Shown here in pieces: positions 46,156 through 55,828 of a DNA stretch of 64,000 nucleotides. Location of the stretch: positions 2,588,322 through 2,652,321 of the forward strand of contig NZ_CP036273.1 of NCBI RefSeq assembly GCF_007747215.1, read 5' to 3'. Below the pieces are notes generated by a model. The model saw only the letters and a program-made list of their open reading frames with translations. It did not search any database and was not told the DNA's origin. Each line of letters begins with the position of its first letter. Within the stretch, counting starts at the first letter, position 1. The position numbers were made by a program, and so were the translations under genes. The DNA comes from Urbifossiella limnaea. GTDB taxonomy: Bacteria > Planctomycetota > Planctomycetia > Gemmatales > Gemmataceae.

Positions 46156-46986
46156 CTACTTGGCGGCGACCTTACGGGCGGCGATGCGGGCGGCCCGGCC
46201 GCGGCGCTTGATCGCGGGCTTCTCGGCCTTCGGGGCCGCGGTGGCGGTCGCCGGCGGCTTGATGAACGCCTCGAGCGCCGCCTTCGTCACCAGCAGCCGC
46301 TTCTGCCGAAGCACGGTGTAGCAGTTGAACTCGGCGACCGGCAGCACCTTCACGCCCTCGATGTTGCGGGCGCTGCGGTACACGTTCTGGTCCAGCCCGT
46401 TGGTGCCGATCAGCACCGTGGTGTCGGCCAGGGTCACGTCCTTCTCGCCGCCCTCGGTCGTCTTCTTGCCGACCTTCAGGCTCTTGAGCAGGCCGAACAC
46501 TTCCTTCGTCTTCGGGGCGGCGAGAGCCAGCTCGTCGAGGACGACGATCTCCTTGTCCACGATCTTCGACAGCACGGCCATCCGGTTGGCGGCCTTCACG
46601 GCCTTTTTCGGGAGGCGGTAGTAGTAGTCGCGGGGCTTCGGCCCCTTCGCGGTACCACCGCCGCGCCGCTTGTTCGTGCGCTTGGTGCCGGCGCGGGCGT
46701 TGCCGGTGCCCTTCTGCCGGAACAGCTTCTTTGTGCTGCCGGCCACTTCGCCGCGGCGGAGGGTGCTGTGCGTGCCGGCCCGCTGGTTGGCCAGGAACAT
46801 CAGCACGGCTTCGTGCATCAGCTGCTTGCTGATCTTGCCGCCGAAGTCCTTCGGGTCGACCGTGATCGACCCCACCTCGGCCCCGGCCTTGTTGACCACG
46901 GGGACGGTGATGGCGGTCGTGTACTCGGTGACACGCGAGGACGCGGGAGCCTTCGCGGCCCCGTTGGCGCCGTTCAAGTCGGCCAT
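46156..46986 (-). CDS. rplD: Ribosomal protein uL4 with extensions at both ends
   Basis: A 276-residue exit-tunnel protein, where about 205 is typical. The core has THSTLRRGEVAGSTKKLFRQ, KGTGNARAGTKRTNKRRGGG (tunnel loop) and LPKKAVKAANRMAVLSKIVD. About 30 residues at the N-terminus and 40 Ala/Lys/Arg-rich residues at the C-terminus are extra. In E. coli uL4 represses the S10 operon. rplC, which normally precedes it, is absent. Confidence 0.95.
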   Translation of the reverse strand: MADLNGANGAAKAPASSRVTEYTTAITVPVVNKAGAEVGSITVDPKDFGGKISKQLMHEAVLMFLANQRAGTHSTLRRGEVAGSTKKLFRQKGTGNARAGTKRTNKRRGGGTAKGPKPRDYYYRLPKKAVKAANRMAVLSKIVDKEIVVLDELALAAPKTKEVFGLLKSLKVGKKTTEGGEKDVTLADTTVLIGTNGLDQNVYRSARNIEGVKVLPVAEFNCYTVLRQKRLLVTKAALEAFIKPPATATAAPKAEKPAIKRRGRAARIAARKVAAK

Positions 46987-47140
46987 GGGGGAACCTCATC
47001 TCGACCCCGCCTGACCGGTTGCCCGGTGAGCCGCATATTTGGTTCAGTTGCCCGAACCGCGGCGAAGCTGGGTCGTCCTGCACGAGAACCGCCCGCCGAA
47101 CTGTCCACCCCGGAGGGGTGCCGCGGCGGGCGGGACTAAT

Positions 47141-47168
47141 TTCTTAGCGGCATCCGGGTGGGAGTCAA
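47141..47168 (-). promoter_or_regulatory. Candidate internal promoter before rplD
   Basis: Minus-strand TTGACT (47168-47163) and TAAGAA (47146-47141) are 16 bases apart in the rpsJ-rplD spacer. It overlaps a 7-bp hairpin (47154-47160 with 47170-47176). It may drive rplD and the rest of the cluster independently of rpsJ. Confidence 0.35.
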
Positions 47169-47199
47169 GCACCCGGCATCGTTTTTGTGCCGCGATGGC

Positions 47200-47532
<333 letters not shown>

Positions 47533-47586
47533 GTTGCCCCCTGTCGCCGCGGACCGCTCGGTCGCCGGGAAATCGGAAGGTGGAAC

Positions 47587-47613
47587 ATTATTCGCGGCGC
47601 CGCAGGGCGGCAA
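47587..47613 (-). promoter_or_regulatory. Candidate promoter of the ribosomal cluster before rpsJ
   Basis: Minus-strand TTGCCG (47613-47608) and AATAAT (47592-47587) are 15 bases apart, about 55 bases before the rpsJ GTG. The -10 matches five of six consensus bases; the spacer is short. It lies in the divergent rpsJ-pheT region. Confidence 0.35.
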
Positions 47614-47706
47614 GGCGCGGGCCGAACAATCGTAGCCGGTCGTCGTACGGTCGCCGGCCGCGCCCCCGCTGCTACCATGACGGTTCCCCGCTACCGGAAC
47701 CTCGCC

Positions 47707-50220
47707 ATGCTCGTCCCGCTCTCTTGGCTCCGCGACCTCGTTGCGCTCCCGGCCGACCCCGCGATTCTGGTCGAGCGTCTCACGCTCGCCGGCCTGGAAG
47801 CCGCGGGCGTGACGGTGTTCGGCCTCCCCGTTCCGACCGGCCTGCGCGTGAAGCCGGAACGCGCCGGCCTGGTGTGGGAGCGCGACAAGGTTGTGCTCGG
47901 CAGGGTGCTGAAAATCGAGAAGCACCCCGACGCCGACAAGCTGAAGCTGGTGACGATCGACTACGGCGCGGCCGAGCCGAAAACCGTGGTGACCGGCGCG
48001 CCGAACATCGCCCCCGGTCAGAGCGGCATGAAGGTCGTGCTGGGCCTCCGCGGCACGAAGTATTTCTACGCCGACAAGGAGGGCAAGAAGGCCGTCTTCA
48101 CCCTGGAGCCGAAGGCACTCCGCGGCATCATGAACGACGCGATGTGCATGTCGAACTACGAACTGGGCATCTCCGACGAGCACGAGGGGATCATCCTCCT
48201 CGACGACGCCGACCCCGCCCCCGGGACGCCGGTCGCGGACGTGCTCGGTGACGTGGTGGTCGAGCTCGACGTGCTCCCGAACATGGCCCGCTGCCTGTCG
48301 CTGATCGGCATCGCCCGCGAGGTTGCGGCCCTCACCGGCGCCGCCACCACGATCGCTGAACCCACGGTGCAGACGATCGCGGACCAGATCGCCGGCAAGG
48401 TGTCGGTCGAGATCGCCGACCCGAAGCTGTGCGGTCGCTACACGGCGACAATCATCCGCAACGTGACGATCGGCCCGGCCCCGCGCTGGATGCGGTCGCG
48501 GCTCGACGCTGCGGGCATGCGGCCGATCTCGAACGCGGTGGACATCACGAACTACGTGATGCTCGAATACGGCCAGCCGCTCCACGCCTTCGACTACGAC
48601 GCCCTCGTGGCGCGGGCCGGCGGCAAGGCGCCGGTCATCACGGTGCGGCCGGCGAAGGCGGGCGAGAAGCTGAAGACGCTCGACGGCCAGGACCGCGAGT
48701 TGGGGCCGGACAACCTCGTCATCGCCGACGCCGCCGGGCCGGTCGCGCTGGCTGGGGTCATGGGCGGGTTCGACACCGAAGTCACGGCGGCGACCAAGTC
48801 CATCCTGCTGGAGTCGGCGGCGTTCGACTTCGTGAGCGTGCGCAAGACGGCGCGGCAGTTCACACTGTTCAGCGAGGCGAGCACGCGGTTCGCCAAGGGC
48901 GTCCACCCCGAGCTGGCGAAGCCGGCCGCGGTCCGCGCCGCGGAGCTGTTCCGCACCCTGGCCGGCGGCGAGGTGCTGAGCGGAATCGTGGACAGCTACC
49001 CCGCGCCGGTGCCGCCGCAGGTGATCGACCTGACGCCCGCCGCGATCCGCCGCGTTCTCGGCTTCGACATCCCGCCCGCCGAAGTCGTGCGCGTGCTGTC
49101 GGCGCTTCAGTTCCAGGTTGAGTCGAAGGGTGAGGGCTGGCGCGTGGCCACGCCGCCGACGCGGCTCGACATCCAGGCCGGTGTCGCCGACCTGATCGAG
49201 GAACTGGCCCGCGTCTACGGCTACGACCACCTGCCGGACACGCGGCTGTCGCAGCCCCTGCCCGAACAACTGGGGAATCGGCCGCTGGAACTGGAGGAGC
49301 ACGTCCGCGACCTGCTCGCCGACCAGGGCTTGCAGGAGTGCATCACCTACTCGCTGACCGGGGCCGCGACGGAAGGGAAACTGTCTACGGGTCGGTCGCA
49401 CGTCGCGCTGTTGAACCCGATCAGCCCCGACCGCGGCGTGATGCGGACGACGCTGCTGCCGGGCCTGCTCGAAGTCGCGCAGCGGAACCTCCTGGCGGCC
49501 GACGCCGTGAGCCTTTTCGAGATCGGCGTCGTGTTCCTGCCGGTGGCCGGTCAGCCGCTTCCGGCCGAGCCGCGGCGGCTGGCGCTGGTGCAGAGTGGCC
49601 GCCGCACCGCCGCCGCGTGGGACGACCCACTCGGCACCAAGCCGGCGGCGTTCGACTTCTTCGACCTCAAAGGCGTAATCGAGGCGCTCACGGCCGACCT
49701 GCACCTGTCGGCGTCGTTCCGCACCGCGAAGGGCCTGGCGCACCTGCACCCGGGCCGGGCCGCGGAGGTGGTCGTGAACGGCGCGGCGGTCGGGGCGATC
49801 GGCGAACTCCACCCGACGGTCGCGGCGAGCTTCGGACTCGGGGAGCGGGCGGTTCAGGTGGCCGAGCTCGATCTCGACGCGCTGCTCGCGGCAGTGCCGG
49901 TGCGGTTCCCGTACCGGCCGTTCCCGACGGTGCCGCCGGCCAAGCGCGACGTGGCCGTCATCGTGCCCGCCGACACGCCCGCGGACGCGGTGCTGGCCGA
50001 GATTCGCGCCGCCGGCGGCGACCTGTTGACGGGGGCGGAACTGTTCGACGTGTACACCGGCGACCGCATCCCGGCCGGCACCCGCAGCCTGGCGTTCGCG
50101 CTGGTGTACCAGCCGGCCGACAAGACGCTGACGGACAAGGAAATCGACAAGGCCCACCAAAAGATCGAGGGTCGGCTCCGGCACGTCCTCAAGGCCCAGA
50201 TTCGCGGGAAGGATGTGTGA
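47707..50220 (+). CDS. pheT: Phenylalanine-tRNA ligase beta subunit
   Basis: An 837-residue subunit that, with PheS, charges tRNA-Phe. The N-terminus [18 protein letters not shown] is typical. The tRNA-binding EMAP-like domain contains [20 protein letters not shown] (about 58-77). The B3/4 editing domain and B5 domain follow ([20 protein letters not shown]). The catalytic-like core has [17 protein letters not shown]. The C-terminal FDX-ACB anticodon domain has [20 protein letters not shown]. pheS is not next to it. It is divergent from rpsJ. ATG 47707 is chosen over 47677. Confidence 0.96.
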   Translation: MLVPLSWLRDLVALPADPAILVERLTLAGLEAAGVTVFGLPVPTGLRVKPERAGLVWERDKVVLGRVLKIEKHPDADKLKLVTIDYGAAEPKTVVTGAPNIAPGQSGMKVVLGLRGTKYFYADKEGKKAVFTLEPKALRGIMNDAMCMSNYELGISDEHEGIILLDDADPAPGTPVADVLGDVVVELDVLPNMARCLSLIGIAREVAALTGAATTIAEPTVQTIADQIAGKVSVEIADPKLCGRYTATIIRNVTIGPAPRWMRSRLDAAGMRPISNAVDITNYVMLEYGQPLHAFDYDALVARAGGKAPVITVRPAKAGEKLKTLDGQDRELGPDNLVIADAAGPVALAGVMGGFDTEVTAATKSILLESAAFDFVSVRKTARQFTLFSEASTRFAKGVHPELAKPAAVRAAELFRTLAGGEVLSGIVDSYPAPVPPQVIDLTPAAIRRVLGFDIPPAEVVRVLSALQFQVESKGEGWRVATPPTRLDIQAGVADLIEELARVYGYDHLPDTRLSQPLPEQLGNRPLELEEHVRDLLADQGLQECITYSLTGAATEGKLSTGRSHVALLNPISPDRGVMRTTLLPGLLEVAQRNLLAADAVSLFEIGVVFLPVAGQPLPAEPRRLALVQSGRRTAAAWDDPLGTKPAAFDFFDLKGVIEALTADLHLSASFRTAKGLAHLHPGRAAEVVVNGAAVGAIGELHPTVAASFGLGERAVQVAELDLDALLAAVPVRFPYRPFPTVPPAKRDVAVIVPADTPADAVLAEIRAAGGDLLTGAELFDVYTGDRIPAGTRSLAFALVYQPADKTLTDKEIDKAHQKIEGRLRHVLKAQIRGKDV

Positions 50221-50227
50221 TGGTGGT

Positions 50228-50250
50228 GTTGCCGCTTGCGGCTTAGCGCT
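50228..50250. repeat. Intergenic copy of the GCCGCTTGCGGC repeat
   Basis: Twenty-three bases, identical at 22 positions to 62847-62869, eight bases after the pheT stop and before a convergent gene. The GCCGCTTGCGGC core is self-complementary around TT and may form a weak terminator. Confidence 0.6.
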
Positions 50251-50292
50251 GCAGGACGCCAAGCCGCATGCGGACTCGCCCCCGTGCCCTGT

Positions 50293-52758
50293 TCACTCCA
50301 GCACCGTCACCGTCCCACACCCACCGTCGACGCGCACCCGTTGCCCCGTCCGTAGCCGCCGCACCGCGCCCGGCAACCCGGCGACCGCGGGCAGGCCGAA
50401 CTCGCGCGCCACGATCGCCCCGTGCGACAGGACGCCGCCCGTCTCCATTACCAGCCCCGCGGCGCGCGCGAAGAGCGGCACCCACGCCGGGTCGGTGGAG
50501 GGACACACCAGCACGTAGCCCCCCTCCGTCGGCGGCGCCGTCGGCTCTGTCAGCACCAGCGCCGGCCCCTCGGCGGTCCCCGCGGACAGTGCCACGCCGG
50601 TGAGCACGTCGCCGCCGTCGGGCGCGGGGAGGGGCCGGCCGATCGCCTCCAGATCGTCGCTGAACAGCACCGGCGGCACCTCCAGCGACAACTCCGCCTG
50701 CCGCCGTTTTCGCCGCTGCGCGATCCCCGGTGCCAGGTCCGTGTAGCAGTCCGCGATGACGAGCGGCAGTTCGTCGGGCAGCAGGTAGAAGACGCCGCCG
50801 TGGAAGCCGTAGCGGCGGTCGATCGTGACCAGCGCCCGGCGGATGACGGCGTACCCGAGAAGTAAGTAGTGCTTCGCCGCCTCGCGGAGTCCGAGGTACG
50901 TCCGCAAGCGATTCACCCACACGCCCGCCTGCGCCTTCGCGGTGCCGGTCAACTTGGCCTCGGCGGCGACGCGGTCCCAGGATTCGGTCGCGCCCGCCGG
51001 TTGCGACCGGTGGCCGTCGCCCGACCGGACCAGCGCGTCGAGTTGGTGCGGCACCTCGGCCCAGCGCGGCTGGCTCAGTTCCATCTCGTTCGGGCCGCGG
51101 TGGCCGAACCGCTCCAAGAATTCCTCCCGGCCCAGCGTACCCGCGGCCAGGTCGCGCAGCCCGCCGGCGAGGTGCGCGTCCGCGGGCGGCTGTGCCCCCA
51201 GGCTCAGCTCGCCGACAGCCGCGCGGGCCCGTTCATCTCCCATCGCCGGCTTGAGCCGCTCGACCAGTGTGCTCCAGCACAGATCGGCGAAGACCGTAGG
51301 TTTCAGGCTGTGCCGGGCGAAGTCCACGAGCGTCCGCTGCGTCCACTCCTGGACCGCGGCGACGAGTGCGGACGACGGCACCCGCGCCCAGTCGCGGGCC
51401 AGCGCCTCCCGGGCCGCCGCCACGAACGGCGGCACGATCTCGGTCGTGAACCGCTCCGCAAACGTCTCCGCCTCGCGCTTCGTCCGCGACATCAGCCGCG
51501 TCAGCCGCCACACCGTCGCGGGCAGCCGTAGCCACCCCATCAGCCCGCCGCCGGCCAGCGGGTTGAGCGTCGGCTTGGGGTCGAGCGCCTTCCGCGGGTC
51601 GGCCTTGAGCGCGGCGAACGGGTACTCGAACGGCGGGTGCGCCCCCTGCATCCGCGGCATCCGCGACAGGTTCGCCATCGGCCGGCCGGCGACCAGGTCG
51701 AACGCCGACAGCGCCCCCAACCCCGGGTCGGGCGGCGCCCCCAGGTCGCGGTTCATGGCCCCGAACCCGCCGTCGGCCGCGAGTAGCCGTTGAACAACCC
51801 CCCACGTCATCGGCGTCGGCGCCGGTAGTACCTCGCTCAGGTTGTAACGCACCCACACCGTGCCGCCTGGGGCCGCCTTCGCCCGGAGGTCCTCCACCGA
51901 CTCGCGGAGCGCCGTCTCGCGGTCGGCCGCGGTGGCGACGGTGATCGGCCGCGACTGCAGCAGGTACACCCGGCCGCCGGCGACGGCCCACTCGATGTCG
52001 CGCGGCTCGCCGTCGAACGCCTCCACGCGCCGGCCCAGGTCGGCGAGTCGTGACAGCTCGCTGTCACTGAGGCAGAAGCGGGCGCGGTCGGCGTCCGACA
52101 CCGCTTCTTCGCCGGCGACACCGACGCGCACGTCCTTCGCCCCGAGCCGTCGGTCGAGGACGGCGCCGCTGTCGCGGTCCAGGGTGAAGCGGTCGGGCGT
52201 GACGCGGCCGGACACCACGACCTCGCCGAGCCCCCACGCCGCTTCCACCAGCATCCGCCGGCCGGTGGTATCGAGCGGGTCGCGGGTGAACAGCACGCCG
52301 GCCGCGTCGGCCGGCACCAGTTCCTGCACGACGACCGCCATCGCCAGGTCTGAGTCGTCCACGCCCTGCTTCGCCCGATACGCCTTCGCCCGTTCGGTGT
52401 GGAGCGACGCCCAACAGCGCTCCACCGCGTCCAGAACGGCGTCGAGGCCCCGGACGCCGAGGATCGTTTCCTGTTGGCCGGCGAAGCTGGCTTCGCTGCC
52501 GTCCTCGCCGGTGGCGCTGGACCGGACCGCGACTGGGCAATCGCCCAATTGCCGCAGGTATTCCGCGAAGCTGGTGACGAAGGCGGCGTCTGAGTGAACG
52601 CCGGTCGGCTGTAGGCGGCGGTAGGCGTCGGTGGTGACGACGAACCCGGGCGGTACAGGCAGGTCGGCGGCGATGGAGCGGCCGAGCGAAAAGCCTTTGC
52701 CGCCGACGCGGGGGGCGTCGGCGGCAGTAACGGAGAGGAAGGGGAGCAGGTCGGACAT
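50293..52758 (-). CDS. PEP-utilising phosphotransferase with rifampin-phosphotransferase layout
   Basis: An 821-residue protein. The N-terminal ATP-grasp domain (about 1-290) has GGKGFSLGRSI, CPVAVRSSATGEDGSEASFAGQQET, VLFTRDPLDTTGRRMLVEA and IEWAVAGGRVYLLQSRPI. A long alpha-helical middle domain (about 310-715) follows. The C-terminal swivelling domain has the phospho-His in GGVLSHGAIVAREFGLPAVAG. PEP synthases and PPDK have an additional PEP-binding TIM barrel at the C-terminus; it is absent here. The order ATP domain, unknown middle, His domain is that of rifampin phosphotransferases (about 865 residues). It may phosphorylate a rifamycin or another small molecule. Substrate not determinable by reading. 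Confidence 0.82.
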   Translation of the reverse strand: MSDLLPFLSVTAADAPRVGGKGFSLGRSIAADLPVPPGFVVTTDAYRRLQPTGVHSDAAFVTSFAEYLRQLGDCPVAVRSSATGEDGSEASFAGQQETILGVRGLDAVLDAVERCWASLHTERAKAYRAKQGVDDSDLAMAVVVQELVPADAAGVLFTRDPLDTTGRRMLVEAAWGLGEVVVSGRVTPDRFTLDRDSGAVLDRRLGAKDVRVGVAGEEAVSDADRARFCLSDSELSRLADLGRRVEAFDGEPRDIEWAVAGGRVYLLQSRPITVATAADRETALRESVEDLRAKAAPGGTVWVRYNLSEVLPAPTPMTWGVVQRLLAADGGFGAMNRDLGAPPDPGLGALSAFDLVAGRPMANLSRMPRMQGAHPPFEYPFAALKADPRKALDPKPTLNPLAGGGLMGWLRLPATVWRLTRLMSRTKREAETFAERFTTEIVPPFVAAAREALARDWARVPSSALVAAVQEWTQRTLVDFARHSLKPTVFADLCWSTLVERLKPAMGDERARAAVGELSLGAQPPADAHLAGGLRDLAAGTLGREEFLERFGHRGPNEMELSQPRWAEVPHQLDALVRSGDGHRSQPAGATESWDRVAAEAKLTGTAKAQAGVWVNRLRTYLGLREAAKHYLLLGYAVIRRALVTIDRRYGFHGGVFYLLPDELPLVIADCYTDLAPGIAQRRKRRQAELSLEVPPVLFSDDLEAIGRPLPAPDGGDVLTGVALSAGTAEGPALVLTEPTAPPTEGGYVLVCPSTDPAWVPLFARAAGLVMETGGVLSHGAIVAREFGLPAVAGLPGAVRRLRTGQRVRVDGGCGTVTVLE

Positions 52759-52802
52759 GCGGCAATTCTAGGCACGGACCGGTCGCGGCGTGGGGCGGGC
52801 AC

Positions 52803-53498
52803 TCAACGCGGCCGCTTTGCCGAACCGGAGCGCTTGTTCGCCGGGAAGCCGCCGACCGCGCCGCCCGAACTGCCGGCGTGCGCCCCGTCGTCCTCGGCGG
52901 CGCCCTCCGTCCGCTCGTCGAACTGGCCGCTGCCCATCGCGCTTTCGAGATTCGATACGTCGGCGGGATTGCCGCGGCCGGAATTAGTGCCAGCCAGTCC
53001 GCCTTCGGGGCCACCGCCGCCGGGCGTCCCGGCGGCGTGAACGTCGTCGTTCTGGACGCCGTCGATGTCGGTGTCGTCGAGGGTGGACTGCCAAGCCGTG
53101 GGCCGGCCGGAGTTCAGGTTCACCGCCGCGCCGCTCTGCATCTTCGCCGCGCAGCCGACGCAGTGGCGGACGTACGGCAGCGCCTCCAACCGCTCCTCGC
53201 CGATCGCCCGGCCGCACGCCTCGCAGGTGCCGAACGTGCCCGAGTCGAGACGGTCCAGGGCTGCCTGCACCTCACCCCGCAGGTGTGCTTCGTTCTCCAG
53301 CAGCGTGGCGTTCAGTTCCTGATTGTAGACCTCGGACCCCACGTCCCCGAGGTGTAGGGGAGCGTTCGAGAGTCCGCCCGCGCTCTCGCCGCCGGTCGGC
53401 GTGCGGACTTGCTCTTCGAGCCCGGCGGCGGTCGCCCCGACGCGGTCGGCCAGGGCGCGGAGTTGCGTGCGAAAGCGGTTCGTCCTGGTCTTCGTCAT
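52803..53498 (-). CDS. DksA/TraR-type zinc-finger protein with a long Gly-rich tail
   Basis: A 231-residue protein. The first 30 residues are basic. A helical hairpin (about 55-90, NQELNATLLENEAHLRGEVQ) precedes the C4 zinc finger CEACGRAI and HCVGC (about 92-117), as in DksA/TraR proteins that bind the RNA polymerase secondary channel. The last 110 residues are Gly/Asp/Asn-rich and probably disordered. DksA usually carries an Asp pair at the coiled-coil tip; here the tip is not clear, so polymerase action is uncertain. It is upstream of the rifampin-phosphotransferase-like gene on the same strand. Confidence 0.78.
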   Translation of the reverse strand: MTKTRTNRFRTQLRALADRVGATAAGLEEQVRTPTGGESAGGLSNAPLHLGDVGSEVYNQELNATLLENEAHLRGEVQAALDRLDSGTFGTCEACGRAIGEERLEALPYVRHCVGCAAKMQSGAAVNLNSGRPTAWQSTLDDTDIDGVQNDDVHAAGTPGGGGPEGGLAGTNSGRGNPADVSNLESAMGSGQFDERTEGAAEDDGAHAGSSGGAVGGFPANKRSGSAKRPR

Positions 53499-53568
53499 GG
53501 CGGGGTACTCCGGTTCGGCCCGCCCGGGCCGGCGGGGCGGGCGGACACGGTTGCACCCGGCGTGCCGC

Positions 53569-53730
53569 TTACTTCTTCTTCGCCGCCGGCTTCTTCTTCG
53601 CCGTCGGAGTCGGGGTCGCCGCCTTCGCGGCCGGCTTGGCGGCGGGCTTCTTGCCGCCCTTGCCGAAGATCGCCTCGTACCCGCTCCCGAACTTCCCGTC
53701 CTCGGCCATCCCCATGCGAACGATGCTCAC
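53569..53730 (-). CDS. Small Lys/Ala-rich basic protein
   Basis: A 53-codon gene. The N-terminal half MAEDGKFGSGYEAIFGKGG (from codon 8) is not repetitive. The C-terminal half is Lys/Ala/Pro-rich and ends AKKKPAAKKK, like histone-H1-type or AlgP-type tails that bind DNA. The GTG start at 53730 is preceded at six bases by AAGGGGGA, a strong ribosome binding site. Internal ATGs at codons 6 and 8 are possible. It lies 70 bases upstream of the DksA/TraR-type gene on the same strand. A nucleoid or RNA-binding role is a guess from composition. Confidence 0.6.
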   Translation of the reverse strand: MSIVRMGMAEDGKFGSGYEAIFGKGGKKPAAKPAAKAATPTPTAKKKPAAKKK

Positions 53731-53860
53731 GGTGTTCCCCCTTGACCGGTCTCCCGGTCCCGAGCCCGGCCGCGGCTCACGTTCCCCAGCCGTTCCGACG
53801 CCGTCCGTGTGATGGGGTTACTCTAATGCGTCGGCGCCGGATTGTCACGTCGGGATGGGA

Positions 53861-55009
53861 TCACTTCGCGCACGCGAAGCGGAACAAGATTTCCGCCGCG
53901 GGGTCGAGCTGTGCCAGGTCGATCCACTCGTCCTTCGTGTGCGCCTGGGCGATGTCACCGGGGCCGAACACGACCGCCGGAATGCCGCCCCCCGAGAGGG
54001 TCGAGGCGTCGGTCCCGTAGGGCACGGCGTGAACCTCGTGCCGGCCGGCGACGGCGTCGATGGCGGCCCCGAGGCGCGCGGCCAGTTCGCCGGAGCGGGC
54101 TGGGTCGAGCGGCGGGCACGCGGCGTGTGACTGCAAGAGCGTGAACGGGAAGTCGATAACGGGGTCGGCCTTCAGGAACGCCTCCAGGTCGGCGGCCGCG
54201 GCCTGGGCCGTTTCGCCCGGAAGAAGCCGGCGGTCGATGTCGATGCGGCACACGTCTGGCACCGTGTTCGGGCTGACGCCGCCGGTGATGCGGCCGACCG
54301 ACGTGGTCCGCGGCCCGAGCGACGGGTGCGGCGGGCGGGCTTGCAATTCCGTCGCGTATCGCTCGATCGCGGTAAGGATGCGCGCCATGCGGTAGACGGC
54401 GTTCACGCCGTTCTCGGGGCGCGAGCTGTGGCACGCCCGCCCGGCCGTCTCCGCGACCCAGCGGACGACGCCTTTGTGCGCGCTGACGATGTTCAGGAGC
54501 GTCGGCTCAGCCACGACCGCGGAGTCGGCCGCGAGGCCGCGCGTGACGAGCTCTTGGACGCCCAGAAAGGTGTGTTCCTCGTCCACGGTGTAGGCGAGGG
54601 TGACGCGTGCCGACCCGGCCGGTTTCTCGCGCACGAGCCGCTCGAACGCGGCGAGCATGACGGCGGCGCCGCCCTTCACGTCGCACGCCCCGCGGCCGTA
54701 GAGCCTGCCGCCCTCGACACGAGCGGCGAACGGCTCGACCGTCATGGCGTCCACCGGCACCGTGTCCTGGTGGCACTCGAAGACCGTGGAAAAGGCCGGA
54801 GTACCGGGCGGTTCGTACAAGGCGACGAGGTTGTCGCGGCCGGGGCGGACGGCGTACCGCTCGACGCTCACGCCGAGGTCGCGGAGCCGGCCGTGGAGGT
54901 AGTCGGTGACGCGGTGCTCGTAGAGGATGTCGGCAGGGAGGTCGGTCCGGCCCATCGGGTTGACGGACGGGCGACTAACGAGCTCGGCGAGGGTGGCGGC
55001 GGGGGTCAT
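53861..55009 (-). CDS. M20-family metallopeptidase/deacylase (ArgE/DapE-like)
   Basis: A 382-residue enzyme with two co-catalytic metals. Ligands and catalytic residues are visible: the His of FECHQDTVP, the Asp of GRGACDVKGG, the Glu pair of TVDEEHTF, VVAEPT and the His of AQAHTKDEW near the C-terminus. The dimerisation domain runs from about 180 to 290, including SVGRITGGVSPNTVPDVC. It hydrolyses an N-acyl amino acid or peptide. ArgE, DapE and carboxypeptidase subgroups cannot be separated by reading; no arginine or lysine genes are near. AAGGAG lies five bases before the ATG at 55009. Divergent from lexA. Confidence 0.88.
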   Translation of the reverse strand: MTPAATLAELVSRPSVNPMGRTDLPADILYEHRVTDYLHGRLRDLGVSVERYAVRPGRDNLVALYEPPGTPAFSTVFECHQDTVPVDAMTVEPFAARVEGGRLYGRGACDVKGGAAVMLAAFERLVREKPAGSARVTLAYTVDEEHTFLGVQELVTRGLAADSAVVAEPTLLNIVSAHKGVVRWVAETAGRACHSSRPENGVNAVYRMARILTAIERYATELQARPPHPSLGPRTTSVGRITGGVSPNTVPDVCRIDIDRRLLPGETAQAAAADLEAFLKADPVIDFPFTLLQSHAACPPLDPARSGELAARLGAAIDAVAGRHEVHAVPYGTDASTLSGGGIPAVVFGPGDIAQAHTKDEWIDLAQLDPAAEILFRFACAK

Positions 55010-55078
55010 CGGCACTCCTTGACGCCACCTATCATCGCCCGCCGGCCGCGGGCGGTCAACCGACCTGGAATTCCGCGC

Positions 55079-55107
55079 TTGCCATCTGTACAAGTGTGGA
55101 TTAGACT
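55079..55107 (+). promoter_or_regulatory. Candidate lexA promoter with an embedded dyad
   Basis: TTGCCA (55079-55084) and TAGACT (55102-55107) are 17 bases apart. The element CTTGCCATCTGTACAAG (55078-55094) spans -35 and spacer, has CTTG/CAAG ends and contains the palindrome TGTACA. It would be a natural place for LexA self-repression, but the planctomycete LexA box is not known to me, so the operator claim is weak. Confidence 0.4.
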
Positions 55108-55194
55108 TCCATTCAGGATGGACGCATGTTGACGATCACACCAGCCGCGCCGGCGGAGGCCGACCGGACGCACACAACTCCCCCGGAGGCCGCC

Positions 55195-55821
55195 GTGAGT
55201 GACACCGCCCTGACCGACAAACAGCAACAGATTTACGCCTACATCCGCAAGACGATTGAGACCAAAGGCTTTCCCCCGGCCATCCGCGACATCTGTGAGG
55301 CGTTCGGCATCTCGTCGCCCAACGGCGTGATGTGCCACCTCAAGGCGCTCCAGAAGAAGGGGTACATCAACCGCGTCGAGAAGCGCGACAACCAGCAGCG
55401 CGCCCAGGCCCGTGGCATCACCATCCCCGGGGTGTCCGCCGGCGGGTTCAGCTTGCCGCTCAAGGGCGTCGTCGCCGCCGGCCGGGCCATCGAGGCCGAG
55501 GAGACCGACGACCGCCTGGAGATGCGCGAGCTGTTCGGCGAGGACGACCTGTACGTCGTGAAGGTGAAGGGTCAGTCGATGATCGACGGGCACATCGCCG
55601 ACGGCGACTACGTGGTGATCCGCAAGCGCGAGACGTGCGAGAACGGCGACAAGGTGGTGGCGATGGTCGACCGGGCGATGACGCTGAAGAAGTACCAGCG
55701 GAAGAAGGACCAGATTCTGCTCCACCCGATGAACGCGGCGATGGAGCCGATCGTGGTCGACCCGGCCCGGCAGGACGTGCAGATTCTCGGCCTGCTCGCC
55801 GGCGTCATCCGCAAGTGCTGA
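55195..55821 (+). CDS. lexA: LexA repressor
   Basis: A 208-residue SOS repressor. The winged-helix N-terminus has LTDKQQQIYAYIRKTIETKG, PPAIRDICEAFGISSPNGVM (recognition helix) and LQKKGYINR. The self-cleavage site is the A95-G96 bond in GVVAAGRAIEAEE. The catalytic dyad is S128 (VKGQSMIDG) and K153 (NGDKVVAMVD), as in active LexA. GTG at 55195 is favoured because GGAGG lies six bases before it and the length then fits the family; an in-frame ATG at 55126 would add 23 low-complexity residues. Stop is seven bases before a convergent Uma2 gene. Confidence 0.95.
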   Translation: MSDTALTDKQQQIYAYIRKTIETKGFPPAIRDICEAFGISSPNGVMCHLKALQKKGYINRVEKRDNQQRAQARGITIPGVSAGGFSLPLKGVVAAGRAIEAEETDDRLEMRELFGEDDLYVVKVKGQSMIDGHIADGDYVVIRKRETCENGDKVVAMVDRAMTLKKYQRKKDQILLHPMNAAMEPIVVDPARQDVQILGLLAGVIRKC

Positions 55822-55828
55822 CCGGCGG

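Noticed and set aside
46987-47199. Remnant of rplC
   Set aside because: No uL3-like residues in any frame of the spacer.
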